Source: JABDCD01 sp964469525
Lineage (GTDB): Bacteria; Pseudomonadota; Alphaproteobacteria; Rickettsiales; SXRF01
Reading direction: 5' to 3'
NCBI GenBank assembly: GCA_964469525.1
Contig: CAYXYU010000001.1
Span: forward strand, 186,001-250,000
DNA: 64,000 nt
Shown here: positions 8,878 through 17,495 of the stretch, piece by piece
Layout: every line of letters begins with the position of its first letter
Position numbering within the stretch: the stretch's first letter is position 1
Translations under genes and position numbers: made by a program
Notes under the pieces: model-generated
Told to the model about the DNA's origin: nothing
What the model saw: the letters and a program-made list of their open reading frames with translations, nothing else
The model's database searches: none

Positions 8878-11610
8878 GTGACCGAAAACACCTCTGCCGA
8901 AAACCAGGAGCTGGTGCCCGTTTCCATCGAAGCGGAGATGAAGAAATCCTACCTCGATTACGCGATGAGCGTGATCGTGTCGCGGGCCATTCCCGACGTG
9001 CGTGATGGCTTAAAGCCAGTGCATCGCCGCATTCTGTACGGCATGCTGGAGCTGGGCTGCGAATATAACAAGCCCTACAAGAAATCGGCCCGCATCGTCG
9101 GTGACGTGATGGGTAAATACCATCCGCACGGCGACAGCGCGATCTATGATGCGCTGGTACGCATGGCGCAGCCTTTCTCCATGCGCCTCGAGCTGGTGGA
9201 CGGGCAGGGCAATTTCGGCTCGATGGACGGCGATGCGGCAGCGGCGATGCGTTACACGGAATCGCGTCTGTCGAAGGCCGCACATGCATTGCTTAACGAT
9301 ATTGACAAAGACACGGTTGATTTTCAGGAAAACTACGACGGCTCGGAGAAAGAGCCGGTGGTGCTGCCGGCGGCCTTCCCGAATATTCTTGTCAATGGCG
9401 CGGGTGGCATCGCGGTCGGCATGGCGACCAATATTCCAACGCACAATCTTGGGGAGGTCATCGACGCCTGTTGCCTGTATCTGGATAATAGCGATGTCAG
9501 TATCGACGAGATCATGGAAGTGCTGCCCGGCCCGGATTTCCCGACCGGCGGCATCATCCTGGGCCGAAGCGGCTGCCGTTCGGCCATGCATACCGGGCGC
9601 GGCTCGGTCATCATGCGCGGGAAGACCGAAATCGAGGAAATCCGCCAGGGCCGCTACGCCATCATCATCAGTGAAATTCCGTACCAGGTCAACAAGGCGC
9701 GCATGATCGAGCGCATCGCCGAGCTGGTACGCGACAAAAAGATCGAAGGCATCTCCGACCTGCGCGACGAATCCGACAAATCAGGCGTGCGCGTCGTGGT
9801 CGAGGTCAAGAAGGATGCGGTGCCGGACGTAGTGCTGAACCAACTCTACAGCTTCACGCCGCTGCAGACCAGCTTCGGCGTCAACATGCTGGCGCTCGAT
9901 AACGGTCGGCCGGAACTGATGAACATCAAGCAGGTGCTGCGTTCCTTCATTGCCTTCCGCGAAGAGGTTATTACGCGCCGCACGCTGTTCCTGCTGGGTA
10001 AGGCGCGGGACCGCGCGCATGTCTTGATCGGGCTGGCCATTGCGGTAGCCAACATCGACGAAGTCATTACTGTCATCAAAAAATCCGCCGATCCCAACGT
10101 CGCGCGCGAAGAGTTGATGAAGCGCAGCTGGAACGCCGGCGACGTGCTGCCGCTGCTGCAGCTGGTGGACGATCCGAACAACCGCGTCGAAGGCGGCAAG
10201 ATACGCTTCACCGAAGCGCAGGCAAGGGCCATTCTCGAATTGCGCCTGCAACGCCTGACCGGACTCGAGCGCGACAAAATCGACGAGGAGATGAAGCAGC
10301 TCTCGGCGGAAATTGCCGAATACCTCGCCGTCCTCGGCAACCGCGAGAAGCTGTACGGCATCCTGCGCGGTGAATTGTTGGCGGCGAAGGAACAGTTCGC
10401 CACACCGCGGCGCACCGTCATCGAGACCAGCGAGTTCGAGGCCGATATCGAGGACCTGATCCAGAAAGAGGACATGGTGGTGACGGTGACGGCGAACGGC
10501 TACATCAAACGCACGCCGCTTTCGACCTACCGCGCGCAGCGCCGCGGCGGCAAAGGCCGCTCGGCGATGGATGTGCGTGAGGAGGATATTACCTCCGAGC
10601 TGCTGGTGGTCAACACCCACACGCCCGTGTTATTCTTTTCGAACAAGGGACAGGTCTATAAACTGAAAGTGTACAAACTCCCGCTCGGCGCGGCCAACAC
10701 GCGCGGCAAGGCACTGGTCAATATCTTCCCGCTGTCGGAAGGCGAGACTATCACTACTTTCATGCCGCTGCCGGAGGATGAGACGCTGTGGGATTCGATG
10801 CATATTTTCTTCGCCACTGCCAAGGGCAATGTGCGCCGCAACGACCTCTCCGACTTCCATGACATCCGCGCCAGCGGCAAGATCGCCATTCGCCTCGACG
10901 AGGGCGACAAACTGGTGGCGGTCAAGGTCTGCAAGGACACTGACCATGCGCTGCTCGCCGCCAAGGGGGGCAAATGCATCCGCTTTGCCATTTCCGACGT
11001 GCGCGTCTTCAAGAGCCGCACCTCCGACGGCGTACGCGGCATGAAGCTAGCCAACGGCGACGAGGTGGTGTCGATGAGCATCCTGGGCGGCATCAGCACC
11101 ACCGTGGAAGAACGCCACGCTTATCTCAAGATCGCCTCCGCCAAACGGCGCGCCGAGGGCGAGCAGTTCGACGAGCCGGAGAACGGCACCGCTGACGAAG
11201 CAGTGAAGGAGATCACTCTGTCGCCGGAGCGCTTCAAGGAGATGGAGTCCGCCGAGCAGTTTATCCTTACCGTCACCGAGAATGGCTACGGGAAGCGTTC
11301 CTCCGCCTATGAATACCGCACCACCGGCCGCGGCGGCTCAGGCATCGTCAATATCATCACCAGCCCTAGAAATGGCAAAGTGGTGGCCAGCCAGCCGGTG
11401 AACCATATCGGCGAAATCATGCTGATGACCGACCGCGCCACCGTCATCCGCTGCCCACTGGACGGCATCCGCATCGCCGGCCGCAACACGCAGGGCGTCA
11501 CCATCCTCAAAACCCAGCCGGGCGAGAAAGTGGTGTCGGTGGTTACGCTGCCGGAGGGAGAAACCGATGCGGCGGGCGATGACTGTACGCCGGTCACGGT
11601 AGCGGAATAA
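8878..11610 (+). CDS. gyrA: DNA gyrase subunit A
   Basis: This is the breakage-reunion subunit of gyrase. The catalytic tyrosine is Tyr126 (RYTE). The quinolone-resistance region HPHGDS is at 82-87, with Ser87 and Asp91 at the positions of E. coli Ser83 and Asp87, i.e. the wild-type-like states. The GyrA box QRRGGKG at 554-560 separates it from topoisomerase IV ParC. I choose the GTG at 8878 (AAAGAG upstream; 910 aa); a TTG at 8827 would add 17 atypical residues. The stop overlaps the coaD start by one base (TAATG). Confidence 0.95.
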   Translation: MTENTSAENQELVPVSIEAEMKKSYLDYAMSVIVSRAIPDVRDGLKPVHRRILYGMLELGCEYNKPYKKSARIVGDVMGKYHPHGDSAIYDALVRMAQPFSMRLELVDGQGNFGSMDGDAAAAMRYTESRLSKAAHALLNDIDKDTVDFQENYDGSEKEPVVLPAAFPNILVNGAGGIAVGMATNIPTHNLGEVIDACCLYLDNSDVSIDEIMEVLPGPDFPTGGIILGRSGCRSAMHTGRGSVIMRGKTEIEEIRQGRYAIIISEIPYQVNKARMIERIAELVRDKKIEGISDLRDESDKSGVRVVVEVKKDAVPDVVLNQLYSFTPLQTSFGVNMLALDNGRPELMNIKQVLRSFIAFREEVITRRTLFLLGKARDRAHVLIGLAIAVANIDEVITVIKKSADPNVAREELMKRSWNAGDVLPLLQLVDDPNNRVEGGKIRFTEAQARAILELRLQRLTGLERDKIDEEMKQLSAEIAEYLAVLGNREKLYGILRGELLAAKEQFATPRRTVIETSEFEADIEDLIQKEDMVVTVTANGYIKRTPLSTYRAQRRGGKGRSAMDVREEDITSELLVVNTHTPVLFFSNKGQVYKLKVYKLPLGAANTRGKALVNIFPLSEGETITTFMPLPEDETLWDSMHIFFATAKGNVRRNDLSDFHDIRASGKIAIRLDEGDKLVAVKVCKDTDHALLAAKGGKCIRFAISDVRVFKSRTSDGVRGMKLANGDEVVSMSILGGISTTVEERHAYLKIASAKRRAEGEQFDEPENGTADEAVKEITLSPERFKEMESAEQFILTVTENGYGKRSSAYEYRTTGRGGSGIVNIITSPRNGKVVASQPVNHIGEIMLMTDRATVIRCPLDGIRIAGRNTQGVTILKTQPGEKVVSVVTLPEGETDAAGDDCTPVTVAE

Positions 11611-12107
11611 TGCGCATCGGCATCTACCCCGGCACATTTGATCCCATTACGGTGGGGCATATGGATATCATCAAGCGGGCGCTGCATGTGGTGGATAAGC
11701 TGGTTATTGCAGTGGCACTCGATACCGGCAAGGAGCCGGTGTTCGACCTCGAGGTGCGTGGCAAGCTCGTCGAGGCCGATATCGCCACGCTGGGCGAGGA
11801 GGCGAAGCGCATCGAAGTGCGCACCTTTTCCGGCCTGCTGGTGACGCTGGCGGAGGAGGTGGGCGCGCGGCTGATCATCCGCGGCATCCGGGCCGTGTCA
11901 GATTACGAGTACGAGTTCCAGATGGCCTGCATGAACGCCCGCCTGAAGCCGGATATCGAAACCGTGTTCCTGACCGCCTCGGAAGGCACACATTTCATTT
12001 CCTCGCGCTTCGTCAAGCAGATTGCCCGCCTGCGCGGCGATATCTCGTCCTTCGTCTCCCCGACCGTCGCCGAGCAGCTTAAGGCGCATTTTGCGGGAAC
12101 GCATTAA
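11610..12107 (+). CDS. coaD: Phosphopantetheine adenylyltransferase
   Basis: CoaD converts 4'-phosphopantetheine and ATP to dephospho-CoA in coenzyme A synthesis. The nucleotidyltransferase motif GTFDPITVGH is at residues 8-17 and ISSRFVKQ lies near the C-terminus. The length of 165 aa is normal. It is coupled to gyrA by the TAATG overlap, an arrangement common in alphaproteobacteria. Its stop codon directly abuts the 3' end of the convergent tRNA gene. Confidence 0.95.
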   Translation: MRIGIYPGTFDPITVGHMDIIKRALHVVDKLVIAVALDTGKEPVFDLEVRGKLVEADIATLGEEAKRIEVRTFSGLLVTLAEEVGARLIIRGIRAVSDYEYEFQMACMNARLKPDIETVFLTASEGTHFISSRFVKQIARLRGDISSFVSPTVAEQLKAHFAGTH

Positions 12108-12185
12108 TGGGGCGAGTGAGGGGACTTGAACCCCCGACATCCAGAATCACAATCTGGCGCTCTAACCAACTGAGCTACACCCGCC
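12108..12185 (-). tRNA. tRNA-His (GTG)
   Basis: Read on the minus strand it folds as a full cloverleaf. The acceptor stem is seven pairs with one G-T, the D arm contains TAGCTCAGTTGG, the anticodon stem CCAGA/TCTGG holds GTG, and the T loop is TTCAAGT. The extra G-1 opposite C73, the histidine identity element, is encoded, as is the terminal CCA. There is no gap to the coaD stop codon. Confidence 0.95.
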
Positions 12186-12190
12186 ATAAA

Positions 12191-12220
12191 GGGTAGGGGT
12201 TAGGGATTAGGCAGTAGGGA
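12191..12220 (+). other. G-run stretch upstream of queF
   Basis: Several short runs of three to four G spaced by TA/TTA occur between the tRNA gene and queF and could form a G-quadruplex in the leader. It may be a decayed copy of the GGGTTAGGG part of the palindromic element. No preQ1 riboswitch fold was recognised. Confidence 0.3.
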
Positions 12221-12249
12221 GCAAAAAGTCAATAACTAAGCGGAAAAAT

Positions 12250-12696
12250 ATGGCAAAACTAACCCAACTCGGCGGCAAAACCAAGCTTCCGGCGTCCCCC
12301 GATAAGGCGGTGATCGAGAAGGTGAAAAACCCGCATAAGGGCGAGGCATACTGTGTGCGCTTCACCTGCCCGGAATTCACCTCGATCTGCCCGATCACCG
12401 GCCAGCCGGATTTCGCGCATCTAGTGATCGATTACGTGCCGAAGGACTGGCTGGTCGAGAGCAAATCGCTGAAGCTGTTCCTGGGGGCATTCCGCAACCA
12501 CGGAGCGTTCCATGAGGACTGCACGGTGGCGATCGCCCTGCGGCTGATTGCGGCCATCAAGCCGCGCTGGCTGCGCATCGGCGGCTACTGGTATCCGCGC
12601 GGCGGCATTCCCATCGACATTTTTTACCAGACCGGCGAGCCGCCGGAAGGACTATGGATTCCTGAGCAGGGGGTGCCAGCGTATAGGGGGAGATAG
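12250..12696 (+). CDS. queF: NADPH-dependent preQ0 reductase QueF
   Basis: It reduces 7-cyano-7-deazaguanine to preQ1, a queuosine precursor inserted at position 34 of GUN-anticodon tRNAs, including tRNA-His next door. Cys47 (SICPITGQPDF) is the thioimide nucleophile and Asp54 the proton donor. The substrate motif ESKSLKLF follows around residue 76, then FRNHGAFHE. It is the short, single-domain (YkvM) type of 148 aa. The ribosome binding site is weak (GCGGAAAA). It converges with ugd. Confidence 0.93.
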   Translation: MAKLTQLGGKTKLPASPDKAVIEKVKNPHKGEAYCVRFTCPEFTSICPITGQPDFAHLVIDYVPKDWLVESKSLKLFLGAFRNHGAFHEDCTVAIALRLIAAIKPRWLRIGGYWYPRGGIPIDIFYQTGEPPEGLWIPEQGVPAYRGR

Positions 12697-12700
12697 GGAT

Positions 12701-12739
12701 GTGGAGATGTGGCGATCAGGAATTTCTCCACATCTCCAC
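12701..12739. terminator. Inverted repeat between convergent queF and ugd
   Basis: A perfect 12-bp stem, GTGGAGATGTGG at 12701-12712 against 12728-12739, with a 15-base loop, starts four bases after the queF stop. There is no long T-run, so it may be a repeat rather than a dedicated terminator; the position suits bidirectional termination. Confidence 0.5.
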
Positions 12740-12753
12740 CTCTCCAGTTCTCC

Positions 12754-14121
12754 CTACGCCGCTACCTCGTCCTCGATGTTCAGGTCGGGAATCCAGGGCT
12801 GGCCGGGGATGACGTCCTGGCGGCCTACCGAGACATAATGGAAGCCGAGGCGCTGCATGTCCTGCCGCTTGTAGATGTTGCGCAGGTCGACCACCAGCGG
12901 GGTTTTGAGCAGCGCCTTGACCTTCTTCATCTCGAGGCTTCTGAACTCGTTCCACTCGGTGAGAATGACGACGCCGTCGGCGCCTTTCATGGCCTCGTAG
13001 GCGTCCTTGCACCAGCTGATGTTCCCTTTCAGGAGTTTTGCAGCTTCCTTCATCCCCTGCGGATCGAAGGCACGGATGGCGGCGCCCGCTTCCAGCAGCG
13101 CCGGGACGATGATGAGACTCGCCGATTCGCGCATGTCGTCGGTGCCAGGTTTGTAGGTCAGTCCCAGCACCGCCAGCGTTTTACCTTTGAGGTCGCCGTC
13201 CGCTGCGTCCATGATTTTCTGCGCCATGCGCCGCTTGCGGCTTTCATTGCTGGCGATCGCCGCCTCGATGATGGTGACCGGGGCGCCGGCGTCGCGGGCC
13301 ATCTGCTTCAGCGCGCGCGTGTCCTTGGGGAAGCAGGCACCGCCATAGCCGGGGCCGGGCTTCAGGAATTTGTCGCCGATGCGTGAATCCAGCCCGATGC
13401 CCTTGGCGACATCGCGTACATTGGCGCCGGTTTTTTCGCAGAAATCGGCGATCTCATCGATGAAGGAGATGCGCGCCGCCAGCAGGCTGTTGGCCGCGTA
13501 TTTGATCATCTCGGCGCTCTCGAAGGTGGTGAAGAAAAGCTGCGCACCATTGAGTGCGATGGGCTCGTAGAGCCTAGCCATACCTTCCCGGGCGCGCTTG
13601 GAATCGATCCCGACGACGATGCGGTCGGGCGACATGAAATCCTCGATGGCCACACCTTCGCGCAGGAACTCCGGGTTGGAAGCGACATCGAAATCCGCAT
13701 TAGGATTGATACCGGCAATGGTTTTGGCGGCTTTGCGGTTGGTGCCGACCGGAACGGTGGACTTAATGACGACCAGTGTGTAATCGCGCAACGCTCTGGC
13801 CACGTCACGGATTGCGGCGTCGAACTGGGACAGGTCGGGCAGGTTACTGCCATTGCTCTGCGGCGTGCCGACGGCGATGATGACGACATCGGCATTACCC
13901 ACTGCCTGCGGCAGGTCAGTGGAGAAGGACAGGCGCCCCGCCGCCCGGTTTTTCTGTACCAGCTGTTCGAGGCCCGCCTCGTAGATGGGCATGATCTGCT
14001 GCTGCAGGCGGGCAATCTTCTCGCCGTCCTTGTCGACGCAGGTGACATGGTAGCCGAACTCCGACAGGCAGACACCCGATACCAGGCCGACATACCCCGT
14101 TCCGATGACTGCAATCTTCAT
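12754..14121 (-). CDS. ugd: UDP-glucose 6-dehydrogenase
   Basis: It oxidises UDP-glucose to UDP-glucuronate for polysaccharide or lipid A decoration. The N-terminal NAD site GTGYVG is at residues 7-12. The catalytic Cys263 lies in GYGGACFPKD, and the C-terminal UDP-binding domain is complete (455 aa). It starts at an ATG overlapping the galU stop by four bases, so the two enzymes, which act in succession on glucose-1-phosphate, are made together. Confidence 0.94.
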   Translation of the reverse strand: MKIAVIGTGYVGLVSGVCLSEFGYHVTCVDKDGEKIARLQQQIMPIYEAGLEQLVQKNRAAGRLSFSTDLPQAVGNADVVIIAVGTPQSNGSNLPDLSQFDAAIRDVARALRDYTLVVIKSTVPVGTNRKAAKTIAGINPNADFDVASNPEFLREGVAIEDFMSPDRIVVGIDSKRAREGMARLYEPIALNGAQLFFTTFESAEMIKYAANSLLAARISFIDEIADFCEKTGANVRDVAKGIGLDSRIGDKFLKPGPGYGGACFPKDTRALKQMARDAGAPVTIIEAAIASNESRKRRMAQKIMDAADGDLKGKTLAVLGLTYKPGTDDMRESASLIIVPALLEAGAAIRAFDPQGMKEAAKLLKGNISWCKDAYEAMKGADGVVILTEWNEFRSLEMKKVKALLKTPLVVDLRNIYKRQDMQRLGFHYVSVGRQDVIPGQPWIPDLNIEDEVAA

Positions 14122-15029
14122 AGGCTACCGTCCCTCATTTTAAGTACGTTCTTTAATTCCCTGGCGACTGGCGCGCGCAGCTCCTTGCGGGCCAGCGCAA
14201 AGGCGGCATTGGCGGCGACGAAGCCGACCAGCCCGCCACAATCGTAGCGGGTGCCTTCAAAGCGATACCCATGCACGGGCTGCTTTCCGATCATCTTATT
14301 GATAGCGTCAGTCAACTGAATTTCCCCGCCGGCGCCGGTCTGATGCTTCTCAAGAAAACGGAATACCTCAGGTTGCAGTATATAGCGCCCGATAATCGAA
14401 AGAGTGGAAGGGGCTTTCGCCGGTGCTGGCTTTTCGACCAGTCCCTTCGCCCGTACCAGCCGGCTGTTGCTGGTTTTCGCGTTCCTATCGATAGCCACGA
14501 TGCCGTAATTTCCGGTATCGGCACGGGGGATGTCCATTACGCCAAGCACATTGCCTCCCACGTCTTTATATGCCGACATCATCTGTTTCAGGCAAGGTTG
14601 TTTCGAGAGCACCATATCGTCGGCGAGGATGACGGCGAACGGCTCGTCGCCGACCAGATGGCGGGCGCACCACACCGCATGCCCAAGGCCCAGCGGTTCC
14701 TGCTGCCGGGTGAAGCTGACATTGCCGGCCGCCGGAAGCCAGTGGCTGGTCAGTTCCAACTCGCGGTTCTTGTTCTTGGTGCTTAAATGGCTTTGCAGCT
14801 CATACACATGGTCGAAATGATCCTCGATGCCATGCTTGTTGCGCCCGGTAACGAAGATGAACTGCTCGATACCCGCCGACCGCGCCTCCTCGAAGGCATA
14901 ATGGATCAACGGCTTATCGACTACCGGCAGCATTTCCTTGGGCATCGATTTGGTGGCGGGCAGGAAGCGCGTGCCCAGCCCCCCCACGGGGAAAACGACT
15001 TTTCGGACTTTGCGGTACGTACTTGTCAT
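14118..15029 (-). CDS. galU: UTP-glucose-1-phosphate uridylyltransferase
   Basis: GalU makes UDP-glucose from UTP and glucose-1-phosphate. The nucleotide-binding signature PVGGLGTRFLPATKSMPKEMLP begins at about residue 13, and VDKPLIHYAFEEA follows. At 303 aa it is of normal length for the bacterial enzyme. It forms a two-gene operon with ugd, feeding UDP-glucuronate synthesis. Transcription is divergent from rpmG. Confidence 0.94.
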   Translation of the reverse strand: MTSTYRKVRKVVFPVGGLGTRFLPATKSMPKEMLPVVDKPLIHYAFEEARSAGIEQFIFVTGRNKHGIEDHFDHVYELQSHLSTKNKNRELELTSHWLPAAGNVSFTRQQEPLGLGHAVWCARHLVGDEPFAVILADDMVLSKQPCLKQMMSAYKDVGGNVLGVMDIPRADTGNYGIVAIDRNAKTSNSRLVRAKGLVEKPAPAKAPSTLSIIGRYILQPEVFRFLEKHQTGAGGEIQLTDAINKMIGKQPVHGYRFEGTRYDCGGLVGFVAANAAFALARKELRAPVARELKNVLKMRDGSL

Positions 15030-15111
15030 GAAGATGCCATTTCTATGCCAACTAAGCGAAAAGTCAAAGGATTTAGCGCCTTGCGGTGAGCATCCACGTG
15101 CAAGTTTGCCC

Positions 15112-15139
15112 TTGACAGGGGAGCCTTTACGTATATGTT
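15112..15139 (+). promoter_or_regulatory. Candidate sigma-70 promoter of rpmG-yajC-secD
   Basis: TTGACA at 15112-15117 and TATGTT at 15134-15139 are separated by 16 bases, about 34 bases before the rpmG start. Confidence 0.6.
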
Positions 15140-15172
15140 ATGCGCCTCATTGAAAACACAAGGAATACCGTC

Positions 15173-15340
15173 ATGGCCAAGAAGAACATCTTATTGATAA
15201 AACTCGTTAGTTCAGCTGACACCGGGTTTTATTACGTCGCCAAGAAAAATCCCAAGACCAAGACGGAAAAACTGTCGTTCAAGAAGTACGACCCCGTGGT
15301 GCGCAAGCACGTGGTGTTCAACGAAGCTAAAATCAAGTAA
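15173..15340 (+). CDS. rpmG: Large-subunit ribosomal protein bL33
   Basis: This 55-residue basic protein starts MAKKNILLIKLVSSADTGF and contains YYVAKKNPKTK. It lacks the CxxC pairs of zinc-binding L33, so it is the cysteine-free type. The ATG at 15173 is preceded by AAGGAA; an upstream in-frame ATG at 15140 falls on the presumed -10 and is rejected. yajC follows after two bases. Confidence 0.94.
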   Translation: MAKKNILLIKLVSSADTGFYYVAKKNPKTKTEKLSFKKYDPVVRKHVVFNEAKIK

Positions 15341-15342
15341 CC

Positions 15343-15714
15343 ATGTCCGCCGCTTTCGCGACTGACACGACCACCGGTACCGCCACCGCCGAGCCCAGCC
15401 CCTACGAGCTTTCGGCCGAGAAGATGATGATGGACAATTTGTTCTTCATCGGCGTCCTGTTTTTCATCTTCTATTTTATTCTCATCCGCCCGCAGCAGAA
15501 ACGCATCCGCCAGCATCAGGAAATGATGAAGGCGCTGGCCAAGGGCGATAAGGTGTTGACCACCGGCGGTCTACTCGGCACCATCATCAAATTCGAGGGT
15601 GATGACGTGCTGATCGTCGAAATCGCGCCCAACGTGCGCGTCCGCGTGGCGAAGAACGCCGTGTCCGAAGTGGTGAACACGCCGGGCCTGGGCGAGACGG
15701 CGAACGACAATTGA
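15343..15714 (+). CDS. yajC: Preprotein translocase subunit YajC
   Basis: This is a small inner-membrane partner of SecD in protein export. A single transmembrane helix (LFFIGVLFFIFYFILI) is followed by RPQQKR and the cytoplasmic domain with KGDKVLTTGGLLG, typical of YajC. It is 123 aa with a short Thr/Ala-rich N-terminus. It is co-transcribed with rpmG and, across a repeat, with secD. Confidence 0.93.
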   Translation: MSAAFATDTTTGTATAEPSPYELSAEKMMMDNLFFIGVLFFIFYFILIRPQQKRIRQHQEMMKALAKGDKVLTTGGLLGTIIKFEGDDVLIVEIAPNVRVRVAKNAVSEVVNTPGLGETANDN

Positions 15715-15717
15715 CCA

Positions 15718-15826
15718 AACCCCGCACTTGTTGCGGGGTCTGGTACAAACAATGAGTTAAATATGAGAGCAAGTTTGTATCTTCGGTGTTCCATATTTAA
15801 CCGGACCCCGCAACAAGTGCGGGGTT
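15718..15826. repeat. Composite palindromic repeat between yajC and secD
   Basis: The 23-base arms at 15718-15740 and 15804-15826 are perfect reverse complements (CCCCGCACTTGTTGCGGGG core). Each arm is itself a hairpin. About 63 bases of AT-richer sequence separate them. The right arm ends four bases before the secD ATG, where the ribosome binding site should be. Confidence 0.85.
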
Positions 15827-15830
15827 GAAA

Positions 15831-17414
15831 ATGCTCCACTTTGCCCCCTGGAAAATCCTTTTGATCGTAGGCAGCTGCCTGCTGTCGGTATTAATCGCCA
15901 TTCCCAGTCTTATGGATAAGGAGAACCGCGCCAAACTGCCGGACTGGCTGGCGGAGAATACGGTCAATTTGGGGCTCGACCTGCAGGGCGGGTCGCAGCT
16001 GCTGCTGGAGGTGGACTTCGATGCCTTCATGCGCGACCAGATGACGAACCTGGTCGATGATATACGTTCGACCTTTCGCGAGAAACGCATTGGTTACCGC
16101 AGCCTCTCCGCCAGCGGCAGCAAGGTGATGTTTTCCGTGCGCGACGAGGACAGTACGGATGCGGTGGAGCCGCTGCTGCGTGAAATCAGCCCCGATCTTT
16201 CCGTATCGCGCAAAGGGTTGAATTACGAAGTGACATTTGACGAGAAATGGAAAACGGTCAGCCAGCAGCAGGTGATCGGGCAATCACTGGAGATTGTCAG
16301 CCGCCGTATCGATGAAACGGGCACACGCGAACCGATTATCCAGCGCCAGGGCGAGTCGCGCATCCTGCTGCAGGTGCCGGGACTGGCCGATCCGGAGCAT
16401 CTGAAGCGCCTGCTTGGCCGCACCGCGAAAATGACTTTCCATCTGCTTAATGAGGACGTGCATCCCGATGATATCGCGCGGGGTATCGTTCCGCCCGGTA
16501 CGCGCATCATCGCCGGAGACGACCGCAGCGAGCGCGAGGAGGGTGGTCCGCGCCGGTATGCCGTACTGTCGCATGTCGAGCTGTCGGGTGACTTGCTGGT
16601 CGATGCCAGTGCCACCTTCGACCCCCAGAATAATGAGCCGGTGGTGGCTTTCCGCCTGAATTCTACCGGCGCCCGCAAGTTCGGTGAAATCACCAGCGCG
16701 AACGTCGGCAAGCCGTTTGCTATCGTACTCGACAATAAAGTCATCACTGCGCCGGTCATTCGCACGCCGATTCTGGGTGGCAGCGGTGTCATCAGCGGCG
16801 GGTTCACCACCGAAAGTGCCAATGATTTGGCGCTGCTGCTGCGTGCCGGTGCGCTGCCGGCGCCGCTTAAGATCGTCGAGGAGCGTTCGGTCGGCCCCAG
16901 CCTCGGGGCCGATTCCATCGCTGCCGGGACAAAAGCTTCCATTATCGGCATCGGGCTCGTCATCGTTTTCATGATACTGTTCTACGGGCTGTTTGGCCTG
17001 TTCGCCGATATCGCCATGGTGGTCAACGCCTTCATGACACTGTCGCTGCTGGCGCTGTTCAACGCGACGCTGACGCTGCCCGGCATCGCCGGGATCGTGC
17101 TCACCGTCGGCATGGCGGTCGACGCCAACGTGCTCATCTACGAGCGCATGCGCGAGGAAGTCAGCAACGGCAAATCCGTGTATGCCGCCATCGAGGACGG
17201 CTTCCGGCTCGCCTTCGGCACCATTTTCGACAGCCATGTGACGACCCTGGTGGCGGCGCTGATCCTCTATAATTTCGGTACCGGCTCAGTGAAAGGCTTC
17301 GCGGTGACGCTCTCGATCGGCATCGTCTGCTCGCTCTTCACCGCCGTGCTGGTGACGCGCCTGATGGTGGTGACGTGGCTGCGGAGGACGAGGCCGAAGC
17401 AATTGCCGATTTAG
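15831..17414 (+). CDS. secD: Protein translocase subunit SecD
   Basis: SecD drives late steps of Sec export with SecF. An N-terminal transmembrane helix (residues 6-25) is followed by the P1 region starting NLGLDLQGGSQLLLEVD, and the C-terminal membrane block contains VGMAVDANVLIYERMREE, the SecD signature. It is 527 aa from the ATG at 15831; a TTG two codons upstream is possible. No proper Shine-Dalgarno is seen because the palindromic repeat ends just before the start. secF, which normally follows directly, is absent here. Confidence 0.95.
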   Translation: MLHFAPWKILLIVGSCLLSVLIAIPSLMDKENRAKLPDWLAENTVNLGLDLQGGSQLLLEVDFDAFMRDQMTNLVDDIRSTFREKRIGYRSLSASGSKVMFSVRDEDSTDAVEPLLREISPDLSVSRKGLNYEVTFDEKWKTVSQQQVIGQSLEIVSRRIDETGTREPIIQRQGESRILLQVPGLADPEHLKRLLGRTAKMTFHLLNEDVHPDDIARGIVPPGTRIIAGDDRSEREEGGPRRYAVLSHVELSGDLLVDASATFDPQNNEPVVAFRLNSTGARKFGEITSANVGKPFAIVLDNKVITAPVIRTPILGGSGVISGGFTTESANDLALLLRAGALPAPLKIVEERSVGPSLGADSIAAGTKASIIGIGLVIVFMILFYGLFGLFADIAMVVNAFMTLSLLALFNATLTLPGIAGIVLTVGMAVDANVLIYERMREEVSNGKSVYAAIEDGFRLAFGTIFDSHVTTLVAALILYNFGTGSVKGFAVTLSIGIVCSLFTAVLVTRLMVVTWLRRTRPKQLPI

Positions 17415-17418
17415 AATA

Positions 17419-17486
17419 GATGATGGATGATAAGATAATAGATGATAGGAAATTTATCTTATCATCCATCATCCAATCATCTATTA
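17419..17486. repeat. Low-complexity GATGATGG inverted repeat after secD
   Basis: A perfect 19-base arm at 17419-17437 is reverse-complemented at 17455-17473. A second nested pair (17436-17445 with 17477-17486) extends it. The arms are built of degenerate GATGATGGATGATA units. It occupies the secD to Mth938-gene gap, where secF usually lies. Confidence 0.8.
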
Positions 17487-17495
17487 TCCCTCCTC

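Noticed and set aside
12186..12249. Possible preQ1 riboswitch before queF
   Set aside because: The needed stem and A-rich tail pattern could not be fitted; only G-runs are seen.
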